A DNA stretch of 63,707 nucleotides. Source: DATCZS01 sp036525795. Its GTDB lineage: Bacteria > Actinomycetota > Acidimicrobiia > Spongiisociales > ZC4RG35. Within the stretch, counting starts at the first letter, position 1; each line of letters opens with the position of its first letter. Of this stretch, positions 39,682-48,920 are shown piece by piece. The notes below the pieces were generated by a model. That model saw nothing but the letters and a program-made list of their open reading frames with translations. It was not told the origin of the DNA and did no database searches. The stretch is from the NCBI GenBank assembly GCA_036525795.1, contig DATCZS010000174.1, positions 1-63,707 of the forward strand, written 5' to 3'. The position numbers were made by a program, and so were the translations under genes.

Positions 39682-41856
39682 ATGGCGACGCTCGCCCGGC
39701 TTGCCCAGATCGACGTCGAGCAGGTCTCCGGCCTGTCGGGGAGGCGTGGGGAGACGCTCAAGACGGCCGGGATCACGTCGGTGGCCGACCTGTTGATGCA
39801 CGTGCCACGCCGGTACATCGACCGATCCCGGGTCGTTCCGATCGCCCTGCTCCCGGTGGGCGAGGAGGTCACGGTCATCGCCAAGGTGGTATCGACGTCG
39901 TCGCGCAGGCCCCGCCGCAATCTCCTCATCGTCGAGGCGATGGTCACCGACGGCACGGATGGACTGAAGGCCGTGTGGTTCAACCAGGGCTTCCGCCAGC
40001 GCCAGCTGACCGAGGGGGCGGAGGTTGCCCTGTCCGGGAAGGTCGAGCGCTTCGGACGCCGACTCCAGATGAAATCGCCCGAGGTGGACGTGTTGTCGAA
40101 TGAGACGGAGTCCCTCACGACGGGCCGGGTGGTGCCCGTGCACCCCAACGTGAAGGACGTGGGAGTGGGCTGGCTGCGCCGCGGGATGCACAACGCGCTG
40201 GGCCGGTCGCTTCCCATGCCCGACCCCCTACCCGAAGACGTCGTGCGCCGCCACGGTCTGATCGATCGAACCACCGCCTTTCGCGACATCCACTTCCCCG
40301 ACGATGTCGCCGCGGTAAGGCCCGCTCGCGACCGCCTTGCATTCGACGAGCTGTTTCGACTGGAGGTGGCCCTCGCAGTCAACAAGAAGCGCCAGGAACG
40401 CGAGTCGAACGGGGTGACCCATCGCCCCGACGGGCGTCTCGTCGGCCGCTTCGTGGCCGGCCTGCCCTATCCGCTCACCGCCGCCCAGCGGCGGGTGCTC
40501 GCCGAGATCGAGGCCGACCTGACCGATCCCACGGCGATGCATCGGCTCCTGCAGGGCGAGGTCGGTTCGGGGAAGACGGTGGTGGCGGTTGCGACGCTGT
40601 TGATGGGCCTCGAAGGCGGGTGGCAGGGTGCGGTGATGGCGCCGACAGAGGTCCTGGCGGTCCAGCACTACCTCGGCATCCGCGACCTGCTCGAGCTCGC
40701 CGGTCTCGCCCCCGACGAGATCGGGGCCGGAGGGCGGCTCGGCATGTCCTCGCTCTTCGGTGGGGGATCCGACGAACGGCCGGCGGTGTCCCTTGCGCTC
40801 CTCACGGGAACGCAGGTGGCGACGAATCTGGATCCGGGGGCGGGGCGCGATCAGGTGCTCTCGGCCATCGCGGACGGATCGATCGACCTCGTGGTGGGCA
40901 CGCATGCCCTCATCCAGGAGGGTGTCCACTTCCGGTCGCTCGGCGTGGCGGTGGTGGACGAACAGCACCGCTTCGGAGCTCTCCAGCGGGTCACGCTGCG
41001 CGAGAAGGGGGTCGGATCCGATCCGGATCTCCTGATCATGACGGCGACGCCGATCCCGCGAACCCTGTCGATGACCTTGTACGGCGATCTCGACGTATCT
41101 GTGATCGACGAGATGCCGCCGGGGAGGACGCCGGTGGAGACGGTGGCCCTGGGCCGCGATCGTGAGCAGGCGGCGTGGGACATCGTGCGCGGGGAGGTGG
41201 CGGCGGGCAGGCAGGCCTTCGTGGTCTGCCCGCTGGTGGAGGACTCCCCCAAGGTGGAGGCCGCCAGCGCCACCGCCGAACACGAGCGGCTGCAGTCCGT
41301 GTTCCCCGACCTCCGTCTCGGCCTGTTGCACGGCCAACTGCCTCCCCGGGAGAAGGACGCCGTGATGCACGCGTTCCGCGACGGCGGCATCGACGTCCTC
41401 GTGGCGACGACGGTCATCGAGGTCGGGATCGACGTCCCCAACGCCACGGTGATGGTCATCGAAGACGCCGATCGCTTCGGTTTGAGCCAGCTCCATCAGC
41501 TTCGCGGCCGGGTGGGCCGCGGACGCCACCGCGGAACATGCGTGCTGGTGGCCGACCCCACGACCGACGACGGACGCGCCAGGGTGGATGCCATGGTCGG
41601 TACGACTGACGGATTCCGCCTGGCCGAGGAGGATCTGCGCATCCGGGGCCAGGGAACCGTGTTCGGTGCCCGGCAGTCCGGCATGGGCGACCTTCGGGTG
41701 GCCGACATCCTCGCCGACTTCGATCTGCTGGTCGCCGCCCGCGATGAGGCGTTCGCACTGGTGGACGCGGACCCCGAGCTCGCCCGCCATCGCCCACTGG
41801 CCGAGGAGATCGGCGCCATGCTGGGCGACGAGGTCGCCTGGCTCTTCGTGTCCTGA
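39682..41856 (+). CDS. recG: ATP-dependent DNA helicase RecG
   Basis: 724 residues from ATG 39682. Wedge/OB domain (about 60-150), then helicase motifs LLQGEVGSGKTVVAVATLLM, MAPTEVLAVQHY, VVDEQHRFGALQR (DEQH box), MTATPIPRTLSMTLYGDLD, CPLVEDSPKVEAAS, GLLHGQLPPREKD, ATTVIEVGIDVPNA and QLRGRVGRGRHRG, plus the RecG-specific TRG-like end. It rewinds and regresses stalled forks and Holliday junctions. Starts 13 bases after fakA, as in many Gram-positive genomes. Confidence 0.95.
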   Translation: MATLARLAQIDVEQVSGLSGRRGETLKTAGITSVADLLMHVPRRYIDRSRVVPIALLPVGEEVTVIAKVVSTSSRRPRRNLLIVEAMVTDGTDGLKAVWFNQGFRQRQLTEGAEVALSGKVERFGRRLQMKSPEVDVLSNETESLTTGRVVPVHPNVKDVGVGWLRRGMHNALGRSLPMPDPLPEDVVRRHGLIDRTTAFRDIHFPDDVAAVRPARDRLAFDELFRLEVALAVNKKRQERESNGVTHRPDGRLVGRFVAGLPYPLTAAQRRVLAEIEADLTDPTAMHRLLQGEVGSGKTVVAVATLLMGLEGGWQGAVMAPTEVLAVQHYLGIRDLLELAGLAPDEIGAGGRLGMSSLFGGGSDERPAVSLALLTGTQVATNLDPGAGRDQVLSAIADGSIDLVVGTHALIQEGVHFRSLGVAVVDEQHRFGALQRVTLREKGVGSDPDLLIMTATPIPRTLSMTLYGDLDVSVIDEMPPGRTPVETVALGRDREQAAWDIVRGEVAAGRQAFVVCPLVEDSPKVEAASATAEHERLQSVFPDLRLGLLHGQLPPREKDAVMHAFRDGGIDVLVATTVIEVGIDVPNATVMVIEDADRFGLSQLHQLRGRVGRGRHRGTCVLVADPTTDDGRARVDAMVGTTDGFRLAEEDLRIRGQGTVFGARQSGMGDLRVADILADFDLLVAARDEAFALVDADPELARHRPLAEEIGAMLGDEVAWLFVS

Positions 41857-41902
41857 GGCCCGATTCGAGCCGGGGGCGCAGCGGGGCGCGATACTCGACT
41901 CC

Positions 41903-43486
41903 GTGGCAGCTCGACAGATCCATCCCCACGATCAGATGACATACGAGTCACTGAGGCGCGGGTTCAGGTGGGAAGTGCCGGAACGTTTCAACCTGGGCGT
42001 GGCGTGCAGTGACACCCAGCCTCCCGAGCGGGTCGCGCTCGTCGCCGAGGACCGGACGGGGCTGGTGCGGCGGGTGACCTTTGGCGAGCTGTCGGGGTGG
42101 TCATCTCGCCTGGCGGGCGGGCTGTCCGAGATGGGGGTCGGTCGGGGTGATCGGGTGGGGCTCGTCCTGCCCCAGTCCCTGGCCGCCGGTCTCACCCATC
42201 TGGCACTGTGGAAGCTCGGGGCGATCTCGCTGCCGCTGGCGCAGCTGTTCGGCCCGGACGCCTTGCGATACAGGATCGAGGACTCCGGCACCAGGCTGGT
42301 CCTCACGACTCCGGCGAACCTCGCCAAGGTGGAAGAGGCAACCGTGGGTCTCGACTGCGACATCCTCGTGGTGGAAGACGGATTCGACGTCCTCATGGCG
42401 GGTGACGGGATGGACTCGGCAGTGGACACGTCCGCCGAGGACCCGGCGTTCTTGATCTACACCTCCGGCACGACAGGGCCACCCAAGGGCGCCCTCCACG
42501 CCCATCGCTCGGTGTTCGGTCACCTCCCCGGCTTCGAGCTCTACTACGAATTCGCCCCCCTGCCGGCGGACGTCATCTGGACTCCGGCCGACTGGGCCTG
42601 GATCGGGGGTCTGATGGACGTGCTGGTGCCGGCCTGGTACCACGGCATGACGGTGGTGACGGCCGACCTCGACTTCGATCCCCACGGTGCGGCGGATCTG
42701 ATGGCCAGACACCGGGTGACCCTCGCCTTCCTTCCGCCCACCGCACTCAAGATGATGCGGGCGGCGGGGGTGTCCCGCTCCGACCTGGCCCTGCGGGCGG
42801 TGTTCACCGGGGGCGAACCACTCGGCGAGGAGATGCTCCATTGGGCGCGCGAGCATCTGGGAGCCGGGATCAACGAGGGGTACGGCCAGACCGAGGCGAA
42901 CCTGGTGGTGGGGAACTGCGGGGCCGTGTGGCCGGTGAAGCCCGGGTCGATGGGCCGGGCGCTGCCGGGTCACGACGTCGAGGTCCAAGACGAGAACGGC
43001 GTGCGCCTGGTGGGGAGCGAAGGCGAGATCTGCATTCGGGCGCCCGATCCGGTGATGATGCTCGGGTTCTGGAACCGTCCCCAGGCGACGGAGGACAGGT
43101 TCCGAAACGGCTGGCTCCTGACCGGCGATCTGGGGGTGGAGGACGAGGACGGCTACCTCTGGTTCCGGTCCCGCGCAGACGACGTGATCACCTCGATGGG
43201 ATACCGAATCGGCCCCGGAGAGATCGAGGAGAGCCTGATGCGTCATCCTGCGGTTGCGATGTGCGCCGTCGTCGGGATCCCAGACGAGATACGGGGCCAG
43301 ATCCCGGCTGCCTTCGTGGTGCTGCGCCAGGGGCACGACCCGACCGACACCCTCGCCCGGGGACTGCAGGACCACGTCCGTGCCCGGCTGGCGGCACACG
43401 CGGTGCCGGGGCGGGTCACCTTCGTCGAGGATCTGCCGCGAACCACGACCGGCAAGATCATGCGGCGAGCCCTCCGGGGTCGCTGA
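41903..43486 (+). CDS. AMP-dependent acyl-CoA synthetase
   Basis: 527 residues from GTG 41903, seven bases after GATACT (41890-41895). ATG 41936 (MTYESLRRGF) is a fallback. Motifs: FLIYTSGTTGPPKGALHAHR, TPADWAWIGGLMDVL, NEGYGQTEANLVVGN, GWLLTGDLGVEDEDGYLWF, SRADDVITSMGYRIGPGEIE and TTTGKIMRRALRGR with the catalytic Lys. The PADWAWIGGL and GYGQTE forms resemble acetyl-CoA/medium-chain (ACSM-type) synthetases. It interrupts the otherwise standard recG-rsmD-coaD order. Confidence 0.88.
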   Translation: MAARQIHPHDQMTYESLRRGFRWEVPERFNLGVACSDTQPPERVALVAEDRTGLVRRVTFGELSGWSSRLAGGLSEMGVGRGDRVGLVLPQSLAAGLTHLALWKLGAISLPLAQLFGPDALRYRIEDSGTRLVLTTPANLAKVEEATVGLDCDILVVEDGFDVLMAGDGMDSAVDTSAEDPAFLIYTSGTTGPPKGALHAHRSVFGHLPGFELYYEFAPLPADVIWTPADWAWIGGLMDVLVPAWYHGMTVVTADLDFDPHGAADLMARHRVTLAFLPPTALKMMRAAGVSRSDLALRAVFTGGEPLGEEMLHWAREHLGAGINEGYGQTEANLVVGNCGAVWPVKPGSMGRALPGHDVEVQDENGVRLVGSEGEICIRAPDPVMMLGFWNRPQATEDRFRNGWLLTGDLGVEDEDGYLWFRSRADDVITSMGYRIGPGEIEESLMRHPAVAMCAVVGIPDEIRGQIPAAFVVLRQGHDPTDTLARGLQDHVRARLAAHAVPGRVTFVEDLPRTTTGKIMRRALRGR

Positions 43487-43570
43487 CCCTCACCGGGTCC
43501 GGTCGGGGCTGCGATCGCCGAGCCCGTGGGGTGTCCGGGGGCAGAGGGTCGGATCGCCTACTGTGCGAGC

Positions 43571-44113
43571 ATGCGAGTGATCGCCGGAGCGCACAGGGGC
43601 AGGAGGCTGGTGGCTCCGGACACCGATGACACGAGACCCGTGACCGACCGTGTGAAGGAATCGATCTTTTCCTCGCTGGCGGGCCGCGTGGGCGAAGCCA
43701 GGGTGGCCGATCTCTACGCGGGGGCGGGGAGCTTCGGCATCGAGGCCCTCAGCCGGGGGGCTCGGTCGGTCACCTTCGTCGAAAACGGCCGGCGGGCGAT
43801 CGAAGCGCTGCGTACGAACCTCGATGCTCTCCATCTCGAGGGCGTCGTCGTTCGGAGGCGGGTCGAGGACTTCATCGCCGACACCGACGATCGGTTCGAT
43901 CTCGTCTTCTGCGACCCGCCGTGGCCGTTGGCCTCCTCCGACCTCCAGCGGGTGCTCGAGGCGGTTCGACCCCACCTCGAGGGAGACGCCATCGTCGTCG
44001 TGACCCGGCGCGCCTCCGACGCCGTGCCCGCGCCCGCCGGGTTGCGGATTGACGACGAACGGCGGATGGGCGACACGAGAATCATCCGATACGCGAACAT
44101 GGACTCACCATGA
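43571..44113 (+). CDS. rsmD: 16S rRNA (guanine966-N2)-methyltransferase
   Basis: 180 residues from ATG 43571, six bases after TACTGT (43559-43564). MRVIAGAHRGRRLVAP, TRPVTDRVKESIFSSL, VADLYAGAGSFGIEALSRGA (SAM motif I), VTFVENGRRAIEAL and LVFCDPPWPL (catalytic DPPW, usually DPPY/F). It methylates G966 of 16S rRNA on the small subunit. Overlaps coaD by ATGA, the normal rsmD-coaD pair. Confidence 0.93.
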   Translation: MRVIAGAHRGRRLVAPDTDDTRPVTDRVKESIFSSLAGRVGEARVADLYAGAGSFGIEALSRGARSVTFVENGRRAIEALRTNLDALHLEGVVVRRRVEDFIADTDDRFDLVFCDPPWPLASSDLQRVLEAVRPHLEGDAIVVVTRRASDAVPAPAGLRIDDERRMGDTRIIRYANMDSP

Positions 44114-44583
44114 CCGTTGCATTGTGCCCGGGGAGCTTCGATCCTCTGACGAACGGTCACGTCGACATCGTTCGGCGTGCCGCGTCCCTGTTCGACCGGC
44201 TGATCGTCGCCGTCATCGAGAATCCCTCCAAGACCCCGCTGTTTCCTCTGGAAGAACGGCTGGGACTGATGCGGGAGGTGTTCGCAGACGTCACGACCGT
44301 GGAGGTGTGCGCGTTTTCCGGCCTCCTGGTCGACTTCGTCACGTCCCGGGGCGTCGACGTGATCGTGAAGGGCCTTCGAGCAGGGGGCGACTTCGACTAC
44401 GAGTTGCAGATGGCGCAGATGAACCAGCACCTCTCCGGGGTGGAGACCGTGTTCCTGCCCACCAGTCCTCAGTGGAGCTACGTGTCTTCGAGCCTTGTGC
44501 GCGAAGTGGCCCGCCTCGGCGGTAGCGTTGAGGCATTGCTCCCCGAACGGGTGGCACGGGCCGTGAAGGAGAAGCTGTCGTGA
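44110..44583 (+). CDS. coaD: Phosphopantetheine adenylyltransferase
   Basis: 157 residues. VALCPGSFDPLTNGHVDIVRRA contains the nucleotidyltransferase (T/H)xGH motif as TNGH. KGLRAGGDFDYELQMAQMN and YVSSSLVREVARLGG (SSS-VR-) are conserved. It forms dephospho-CoA from 4'-phosphopantetheine and ATP, the penultimate CoA step. Overlaps both neighbours by four bases (ATGA with rsmD, GTGA with the next gene). Confidence 0.96.
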   Translation: MTVALCPGSFDPLTNGHVDIVRRAASLFDRLIVAVIENPSKTPLFPLEERLGLMREVFADVTTVEVCAFSGLLVDFVTSRGVDVIVKGLRAGGDFDYELQMAQMNQHLSGVETVFLPTSPQWSYVSSSLVREVARLGGSVEALLPERVARAVKEKLS

Positions 44584-45104
44584 CCCAACACGAGGACCCA
44601 GCGTCCGGCAACGACCGCCCGCCCGGGTCGGTCGGGGAGTTGCAGGATTCGGTCGACGAGATGATCGCGCTGCTCGAAGAGGCCAAATCGATGCCTCTCT
44701 CGGCCAACGTCCTCGTCGACAAGGAGATGTTCCTCACCATGCTGCACCGGCTGCGCGCCGAGCTCCCCGACGAGTTGCGCGCCGCCCGGTGGATGGTGCG
44801 CGAGCGGGAGGCGTTCATCGCCCGCACCAACGAGCGCGCCAAGGAGATCATCGACCGTGCACGGTCGGAGAGCCGCAAGCTCGTCTCCGAGTCATACGTG
44901 CTCGCCGAGGCGGTCGAGGAGGCAAACCTCCTGGTGAGGCGCGCCGAGGGAGAGGCGCGGCGCATGCGCCTCGAGACCGAGGACGAGATCGAGCAGTCCC
45001 TCGAGCAGGTCGAACAGCTGATGGCGCAGCTGCTCACCAGGGTGCACAGTGCCAGATCGGCGCTGCACGAGGCGCGTCCCGCCCCACCCGAGGTCCCGCT
45101 CTAG
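44580..45104 (+). CDS. SepIVA/DivIVA-like coiled-coil protein
   Basis: 174 residues from GTG 44580, overlapping the coaD stop. After a short disordered start, residues about 17-160 are an almost unbroken amphipathic coiled coil (LQDSVDEMIALLEEAKSMPL, then REREAFIARTNERAKEIIDR and ETEDEIEQSLEQVEQLMAQL). This resembles mycobacterial SepIVA, a septum-associated DivIVA relative encoded next to DUF177 and rnc, the same neighbourhood seen here. A role in cell-wall growth or division is inferred from that match. Confidence 0.78.
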   Translation: MTQHEDPASGNDRPPGSVGELQDSVDEMIALLEEAKSMPLSANVLVDKEMFLTMLHRLRAELPDELRAARWMVREREAFIARTNERAKEIIDRARSESRKLVSESYVLAEAVEEANLLVRRAEGEARRMRLETEDEIEQSLEQVEQLMAQLLTRVHSARSALHEARPAPPEVPL

Positions 45105-45308
45105 GCGAGCGGTCTTGGTGCCGGCTCCAGGGGGAGGAGACCGTTCTTCGTTCCCGCACTCGGCGAGGGGTGGCCGGGCCGGGCGAGGGGGCGAACCGTG
45201 TTCGGTCTCCCTGGCGGCACCCCCGCAATGGGCTCTTCCGGTCTGGGACTTCCGGACCGGCCCGACGTCCCTGGGAGAGTGGGATCCAGGCCTACGATGG
45301 AGCCGATC

Positions 45309-45803
45309 ATGCCGATCCGTATCCAGGTCTCCGACCTGCTCTCCACTCCGGGCAAGGCTCGATCGGAGCGCGTCTCGGCTCCGCTCCACATCCATCTCCC
45401 CGGCGCCACCGTCGACTCGGAGGCCGGGGTGGAGCTCGCGTTGCGGTCCCTGTCAGACGGAATCGTCGTTCGCGGGGTGGCGACGGTGACAGCCGAGCTC
45501 ACCTGCGATCTCTGTCTCACCGAGTGGACCCAGGAAGTGTCGGTCCCCCTCGAGCAGATCTATCGCCTCCAGCCCGACGACGAGGACGACGAACTGCCGC
45601 TCGACGAGCGTGCATGGGTGGACATCGAGCCCGTGGTCCACGACGAGGTCTCGCTCGGGCTCCCCCGGTCGCCGCGGTGCCGGCCCGAGTGTCGAGGACT
45701 TTGCCCGACGTGCGGAAGCGACTTGAATGTGGACCCCTGCGGCGGACACGGCGAGGACGTGGCCTCTCCGTTCGCCGCCCTCAGGGATCTACTCGAGTCC
45801 TGA
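45309..45803 (+). CDS. DUF177 (YceD-like) zinc-binding protein
   Basis: 164 residues from ATG 45309, ten bases after a TACGAT box (45293-45298). Features: VRGVATVTAELTCDLCLTEW and CRPECRGLCPTCGSDLN, four or more cysteines forming a zinc site. The family is almost always upstream of rpmF, as here, and is linked to 23S rRNA/ribosome accumulation in bacteria and plastids. The 204-bp gap upstream (45105-45308) contains an imperfect inverted repeat, CCGGTC/GACCGG at 45238-45260. Confidence 0.88.
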   Translation: MPIRIQVSDLLSTPGKARSERVSAPLHIHLPGATVDSEAGVELALRSLSDGIVVRGVATVTAELTCDLCLTEWTQEVSVPLEQIYRLQPDDEDDELPLDERAWVDIEPVVHDEVSLGLPRSPRCRPECRGLCPTCGSDLNVDPCGGHGEDVASPFAALRDLLES

Positions 45804-45830
45804 ACGTTCATCACGACCAAGGAGCGCACC

Positions 45831-46016
45831 ATGGCGGTGCCCAAGAAGAAGATGTCGCGCAGCCGGACACGGCAGCGCAAGTCGCAGTGGAAGGCGACTC
45901 CGCCTTCGCTGCAGGCGTGCCCGCGCTGCGGCACCCCCAAGCTTCCTCACCGTGCCTGCACGGCCAAGGACGGCTGCGGAACCTACAACGGCCGGGAAGT
46001 CGTCGAAGTCGACTGA
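45831..46016 (+). CDS. rpmF: 50S ribosomal protein L32
   Basis: 61 residues: MAVPKKKMSRSRTRQRKSQW, then CPRCGTPKLPHRAC and CGTYNGREVVEVD, with zinc-ribbon cysteines. Follows DUF177 by 27 bases and precedes plsX by three, the classic yceD-rpmF-plsX order linking ribosome and lipid synthesis genes. Confidence 0.96.
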   Translation: MAVPKKKMSRSRTRQRKSQWKATPPSLQACPRCGTPKLPHRACTAKDGCGTYNGREVVEVD

Positions 46017-46019
46017 TCC

Positions 46020-46991
46020 GTGGCTCGTATCGCGCTCGATGCCATGGGCGGGGACCTGGGTCCTGCTGAGGCCGTCGCCGGAGCAATCGATGCCGCAACC
46101 GGTGGCGTCGACGTCGTTCTCGTCGGCGACGAGGCCCAGATCCTCGAACAGCTCGCCGCCACCGGTGCGTCCCTTCCGGTCGTCCACGCACCGGAGGTCG
46201 TGCACATGGGCGAGGATCCCGCCAGGGCGATCAGGGAGAAACCAGGGTCGTCCGTCGCGACCTGTGCCCGAATGGTGCGCGACGGGTCGGCGGACGGCTT
46301 CGTGTCGGCGGGCTCGACGGGGGCGGCGATGGCCTCCGCCGCCATCATCATCGGCAGGCTCGAGCGGGTGATGCGCCCCACCATCGCCAGTGTCTTCCCC
46401 ACCGACGGCAGTCCGACGGTCGTGCTCGATTCCGGAGCGAATCCCGAAGTCAAGCCCGAGCACCTCGTTCAGTTCGCCGAGATGGGAGCGGCGCTGTCCG
46501 AGACCTACTTCGAGGTCGCCAACCCCCGGGTTGGACTCCTGAACATCGGTGAGGAGAGGGGGAAGGGCCGCTCGCTGGACAAGGAGGCGTACGCCCTCCT
46601 CGAGGTGGCGCCCGTGAACTTCATCGGAAACGTCGAGGGTCGAGACGTCGCCACCGACCGGGCAGATGTGATCGTGACGGACGGCTTCACGGGGAACGTC
46701 TTCCTCAAGACGACCGAGGGTGCCGCATCGCTGACCGCCCGCCTGATTCTCGCCGCCCTCGACGCGGCACCCGGCGACGTGCGGTCCGAGGTGTTGCCGC
46801 TGCTCGATCCGATCAGACGCCGCATGGACTACGAGGAGACCGGCGGTGCCCACCTCCTGGGCACGAGAGGGGTGGTCGTCATCGCCCACGGGTCGTCGAC
46901 GAGACGCGCGATCGCCAACGCCCTGCGGATGGCGTCGGACGGGGCGAACCGGGGCCTGGTCGCCCGCGTCGCCGATCGCATCGGCGGCTGA
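46020..46991 (+). CDS. plsX: Phosphate acyltransferase PlsX
   Basis: 323 residues from GTG 46020. RIALDAMGGDLGPAEAVAGA, FVSAGSTGAAMASAAIIIGR, GLLNIGEERGKG, FIGNVEGRDVATDRADVIVT and DGFTGNVFLKTTEG are all PlsX hallmarks. It converts acyl-ACP to acyl-phosphate, the donor for PlsY (18891-19493). Confidence 0.95.
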   Translation: MARIALDAMGGDLGPAEAVAGAIDAATGGVDVVLVGDEAQILEQLAATGASLPVVHAPEVVHMGEDPARAIREKPGSSVATCARMVRDGSADGFVSAGSTGAAMASAAIIIGRLERVMRPTIASVFPTDGSPTVVLDSGANPEVKPEHLVQFAEMGAALSETYFEVANPRVGLLNIGEERGKGRSLDKEAYALLEVAPVNFIGNVEGRDVATDRADVIVTDGFTGNVFLKTTEGAASLTARLILAALDAAPGDVRSEVLPLLDPIRRRMDYEETGGAHLLGTRGVVVIAHGSSTRRAIANALRMASDGANRGLVARVADRIGG

Positions 46992-46994
46992 TCG

Positions 46995-47663
46995 ATGACG
47001 ACCGCCCTCCAGGACGCGCTCGGGTATCGCTTCAACCGGCCGGCGCTGCTCGACGCGGCGCTGGTGCACCGTTCGTACACCGCCGAGCACGCGGAAGTCC
47101 CCGACAACGAGCGACTGGAGTTCCTGGGAGACGCCGTGCTCCAGCTGGCGGTCACCGGTTTTCTCTTCGCCAACTACCCGGACCTGAAGGAAGGCGAGAT
47201 GGCGAAGGTACGGGCGGCATGCGTGAACCGGGCCGAGCTGGCGGTCATCGCCCGGGAGCTCGACATCGGGTCCTGGCTGCGTGTGGGCGTCGGGGAGCAG
47301 TCGTCCGGTGGACGGGCGAAGGACTCGATCCTGGCGGATGCGATCGAGGCGATTCTGGCTGCGGTGTATCTCGACGCCGGATACGCCGCCGCCGAGCTCG
47401 TCGTGCTCACCCATTGGGAGGAGCTGATCCACCGCAAGGCGGCGACACCGGGAGCGCGCGACTACAAGACCCGGCTCCAGGAGCAACTCGCCGTCAGGGG
47501 CGTGAGGCCGCAGTACGACGTCGAGGACAGCGGCCCCGACCACGCCAAGGTCTTCTCGGCGACGGTGTTCGTCGAAGGCGTGTCGTACGGATCGGGAGCC
47601 GGCCGCTCGAAGAAGGAAGCCCAGCAGCGGGCGGCGCAGCAGGCGCTCGAGGGCCTGGAATGA
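46995..47663 (+). CDS. rnc: Ribonuclease III
   Basis: 222 residues. Catalytic helix NERLEFLGDAVLQLAVTGFL with the Glu/Asp metal ligands, DSILADAIEAILAAVYLDAG with the second acidic set, then a C-terminal double-stranded RNA-binding domain (DYKTRLQEQLAVRG to SKKEAQQRAAQQALEGLE). Processes rRNA precursors and structured RNAs. Starts three bases after plsX. Confidence 0.96.
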   Translation: MTTALQDALGYRFNRPALLDAALVHRSYTAEHAEVPDNERLEFLGDAVLQLAVTGFLFANYPDLKEGEMAKVRAACVNRAELAVIARELDIGSWLRVGVGEQSSGGRAKDSILADAIEAILAAVYLDAGYAAAELVVLTHWEELIHRKAATPGARDYKTRLQEQLAVRGVRPQYDVEDSGPDHAKVFSATVFVEGVSYGSGAGRSKKEAQQRAAQQALEGLE

Positions 47664-47720
47664 ATCCTGTCGAAGGGGCGGCTTCGAGTCCGGGGAGCGG
47701 CCCGGTTCCGGTCCGTCGCG

Positions 47721-48566
47721 ATGCCTGAGCTGCCCGAGGTCGAGACGACCCGCCGGTGCGTTGCGCCGGTGCTCGAGGGCAGGCGACTGGTCGAAGCGGT
47801 GGTCCGTCGCGATCGGATGGCCCGCCGCAACCTCCGGCCGGCCGACGTGCCCGAGCGGCTCTCCGGCCGGACGGTGGCGTCGGTGGGACGGCGGGGGAAG
47901 TTCATCGTCGCGCCCGTCGAAGGCGACATCACGATGATCATCCATCTCGGGATGTCGGGCCGCCTCCAGATCGCCGACCGGGGAGAGCCCGAGGTCGAAC
48001 ACACCAACGTCGTGCTCCGGATCGACACTGGCAGGGAGGTGCGGATGGTCGATCCCCGGACCTTCGGGTTCATCGCCGCCTTGACGCCCGCGGAGTTGGA
48101 GACATCCAGTCTCGGTTTGCTCGGCCCAGACGCCCTGGACGACCTGCCGTCTGGATCCGAGCTGGCCGGTCGCCTGGCCGGCCGCTCGGCGCCGATCAAG
48201 GCGTTGCTGCTCGATCAACGCCTCGTGAGCGGCCTGGGCAACATCTACGCCGACGAGGTCCTCTTTCGGGCCGGAGTGCATCCCCGGCGGAAGGCGGGTT
48301 CGCTCACCATCGACGAAGTGACGGCGATCCGCGATGCCATCGGCCCGGTCCTGGCAGAGGGCATCGCTCACGGCGGGACGAGTCTCGAAGACCTCGCATA
48401 CCTGCTGCCGGACGGCAGAGCAGGGGAGTACGTCGCACGCCTCGACGCCTATGGTCGGAGCGGTGAGCCGTGCAACGCCTGCGGCAGTCCGATCGAGCGG
48501 CTGACCGTGGCGCAGCGGTCGAGCCATTTCTGCCCTCGATGTCAGCCAGAGGAGACGACGGGATGA
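47721..48566 (+). CDS. mutM: Formamidopyrimidine-DNA glycosylase
   Basis: 281 residues. PELPEVETTRRCVAPVLEG gives the catalytic Pro2/Glu3, KFIVAP the conserved Lys loop, GLGNIYADEVLFRAGVHP the helix-two-turn-helix, and CNACGSPIERLTVAQRSSHF with CPRC the zinc finger. Removes 8-oxoguanine and FapyG. Overlaps acyP by ATGA. Confidence 0.95.
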   Translation: MPELPEVETTRRCVAPVLEGRRLVEAVVRRDRMARRNLRPADVPERLSGRTVASVGRRGKFIVAPVEGDITMIIHLGMSGRLQIADRGEPEVEHTNVVLRIDTGREVRMVDPRTFGFIAALTPAELETSSLGLLGPDALDDLPSGSELAGRLAGRSAPIKALLLDQRLVSGLGNIYADEVLFRAGVHPRRKAGSLTIDEVTAIRDAIGPVLAEGIAHGGTSLEDLAYLLPDGRAGEYVARLDAYGRSGEPCNACGSPIERLTVAQRSSHFCPRCQPEETTG

Positions 48567-48835
48567 AGGCGATCCACGCCTATGTGTCGGGCACCGTGCA
48601 GGGGGTGTACTTCCGCCAGTCCTGCCGGCAGGCCGCCCGCCGCCTGCACCTGATCGGCTGGGTGCGGAACCTCTTCGACGGCCGGGTGGAGGTCTGGGCG
48701 CAGGGTCCCGAGACGGCGCTGGGCGAGCTGGAGGAATGGCTGTGGACCGGGCCCTCCCGCGCCAGGGTCACAGGCGTCGAGTCCCAGGATGTGCCGCCCG
48801 ATCCGAACCTCCAGGACTTCCTGATCACGAATTGA
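48563..48835 (+). CDS. acyP: Acylphosphatase
   Basis: 90 residues from ATG 48563. AIHAYVSGTVQGVYFRQSCR carries the phosphate-binding loop and catalytic Arg. GWVRNLFDGRVEVWAQGPE carries the catalytic Asn. Hydrolyses acyl phosphates. The rnc-mutM-acyP-smc order is common. In this lineage it might also hydrolyse surplus fatty acyl-phosphate, but that is inference. Confidence 0.93.
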   Translation: MKAIHAYVSGTVQGVYFRQSCRQAARRLHLIGWVRNLFDGRVEVWAQGPETALGELEEWLWTGPSRARVTGVESQDVPPDPNLQDFLITN

Positions 48836-48920
48836 CGGCAACGGGCGGGCCTGCCCTGGCGTGTACCACCGCCATTCCCTCGCAAGCGGCTAGCGTGACG
48901 GAATCACATTCGTGTAATCC

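Noticed and set aside
45789..48527. 912-codon minus-strand frame opposite rpmF, plsX, rnc and mutM
   Set aside because: Antisense to four well-identified genes; no domain.
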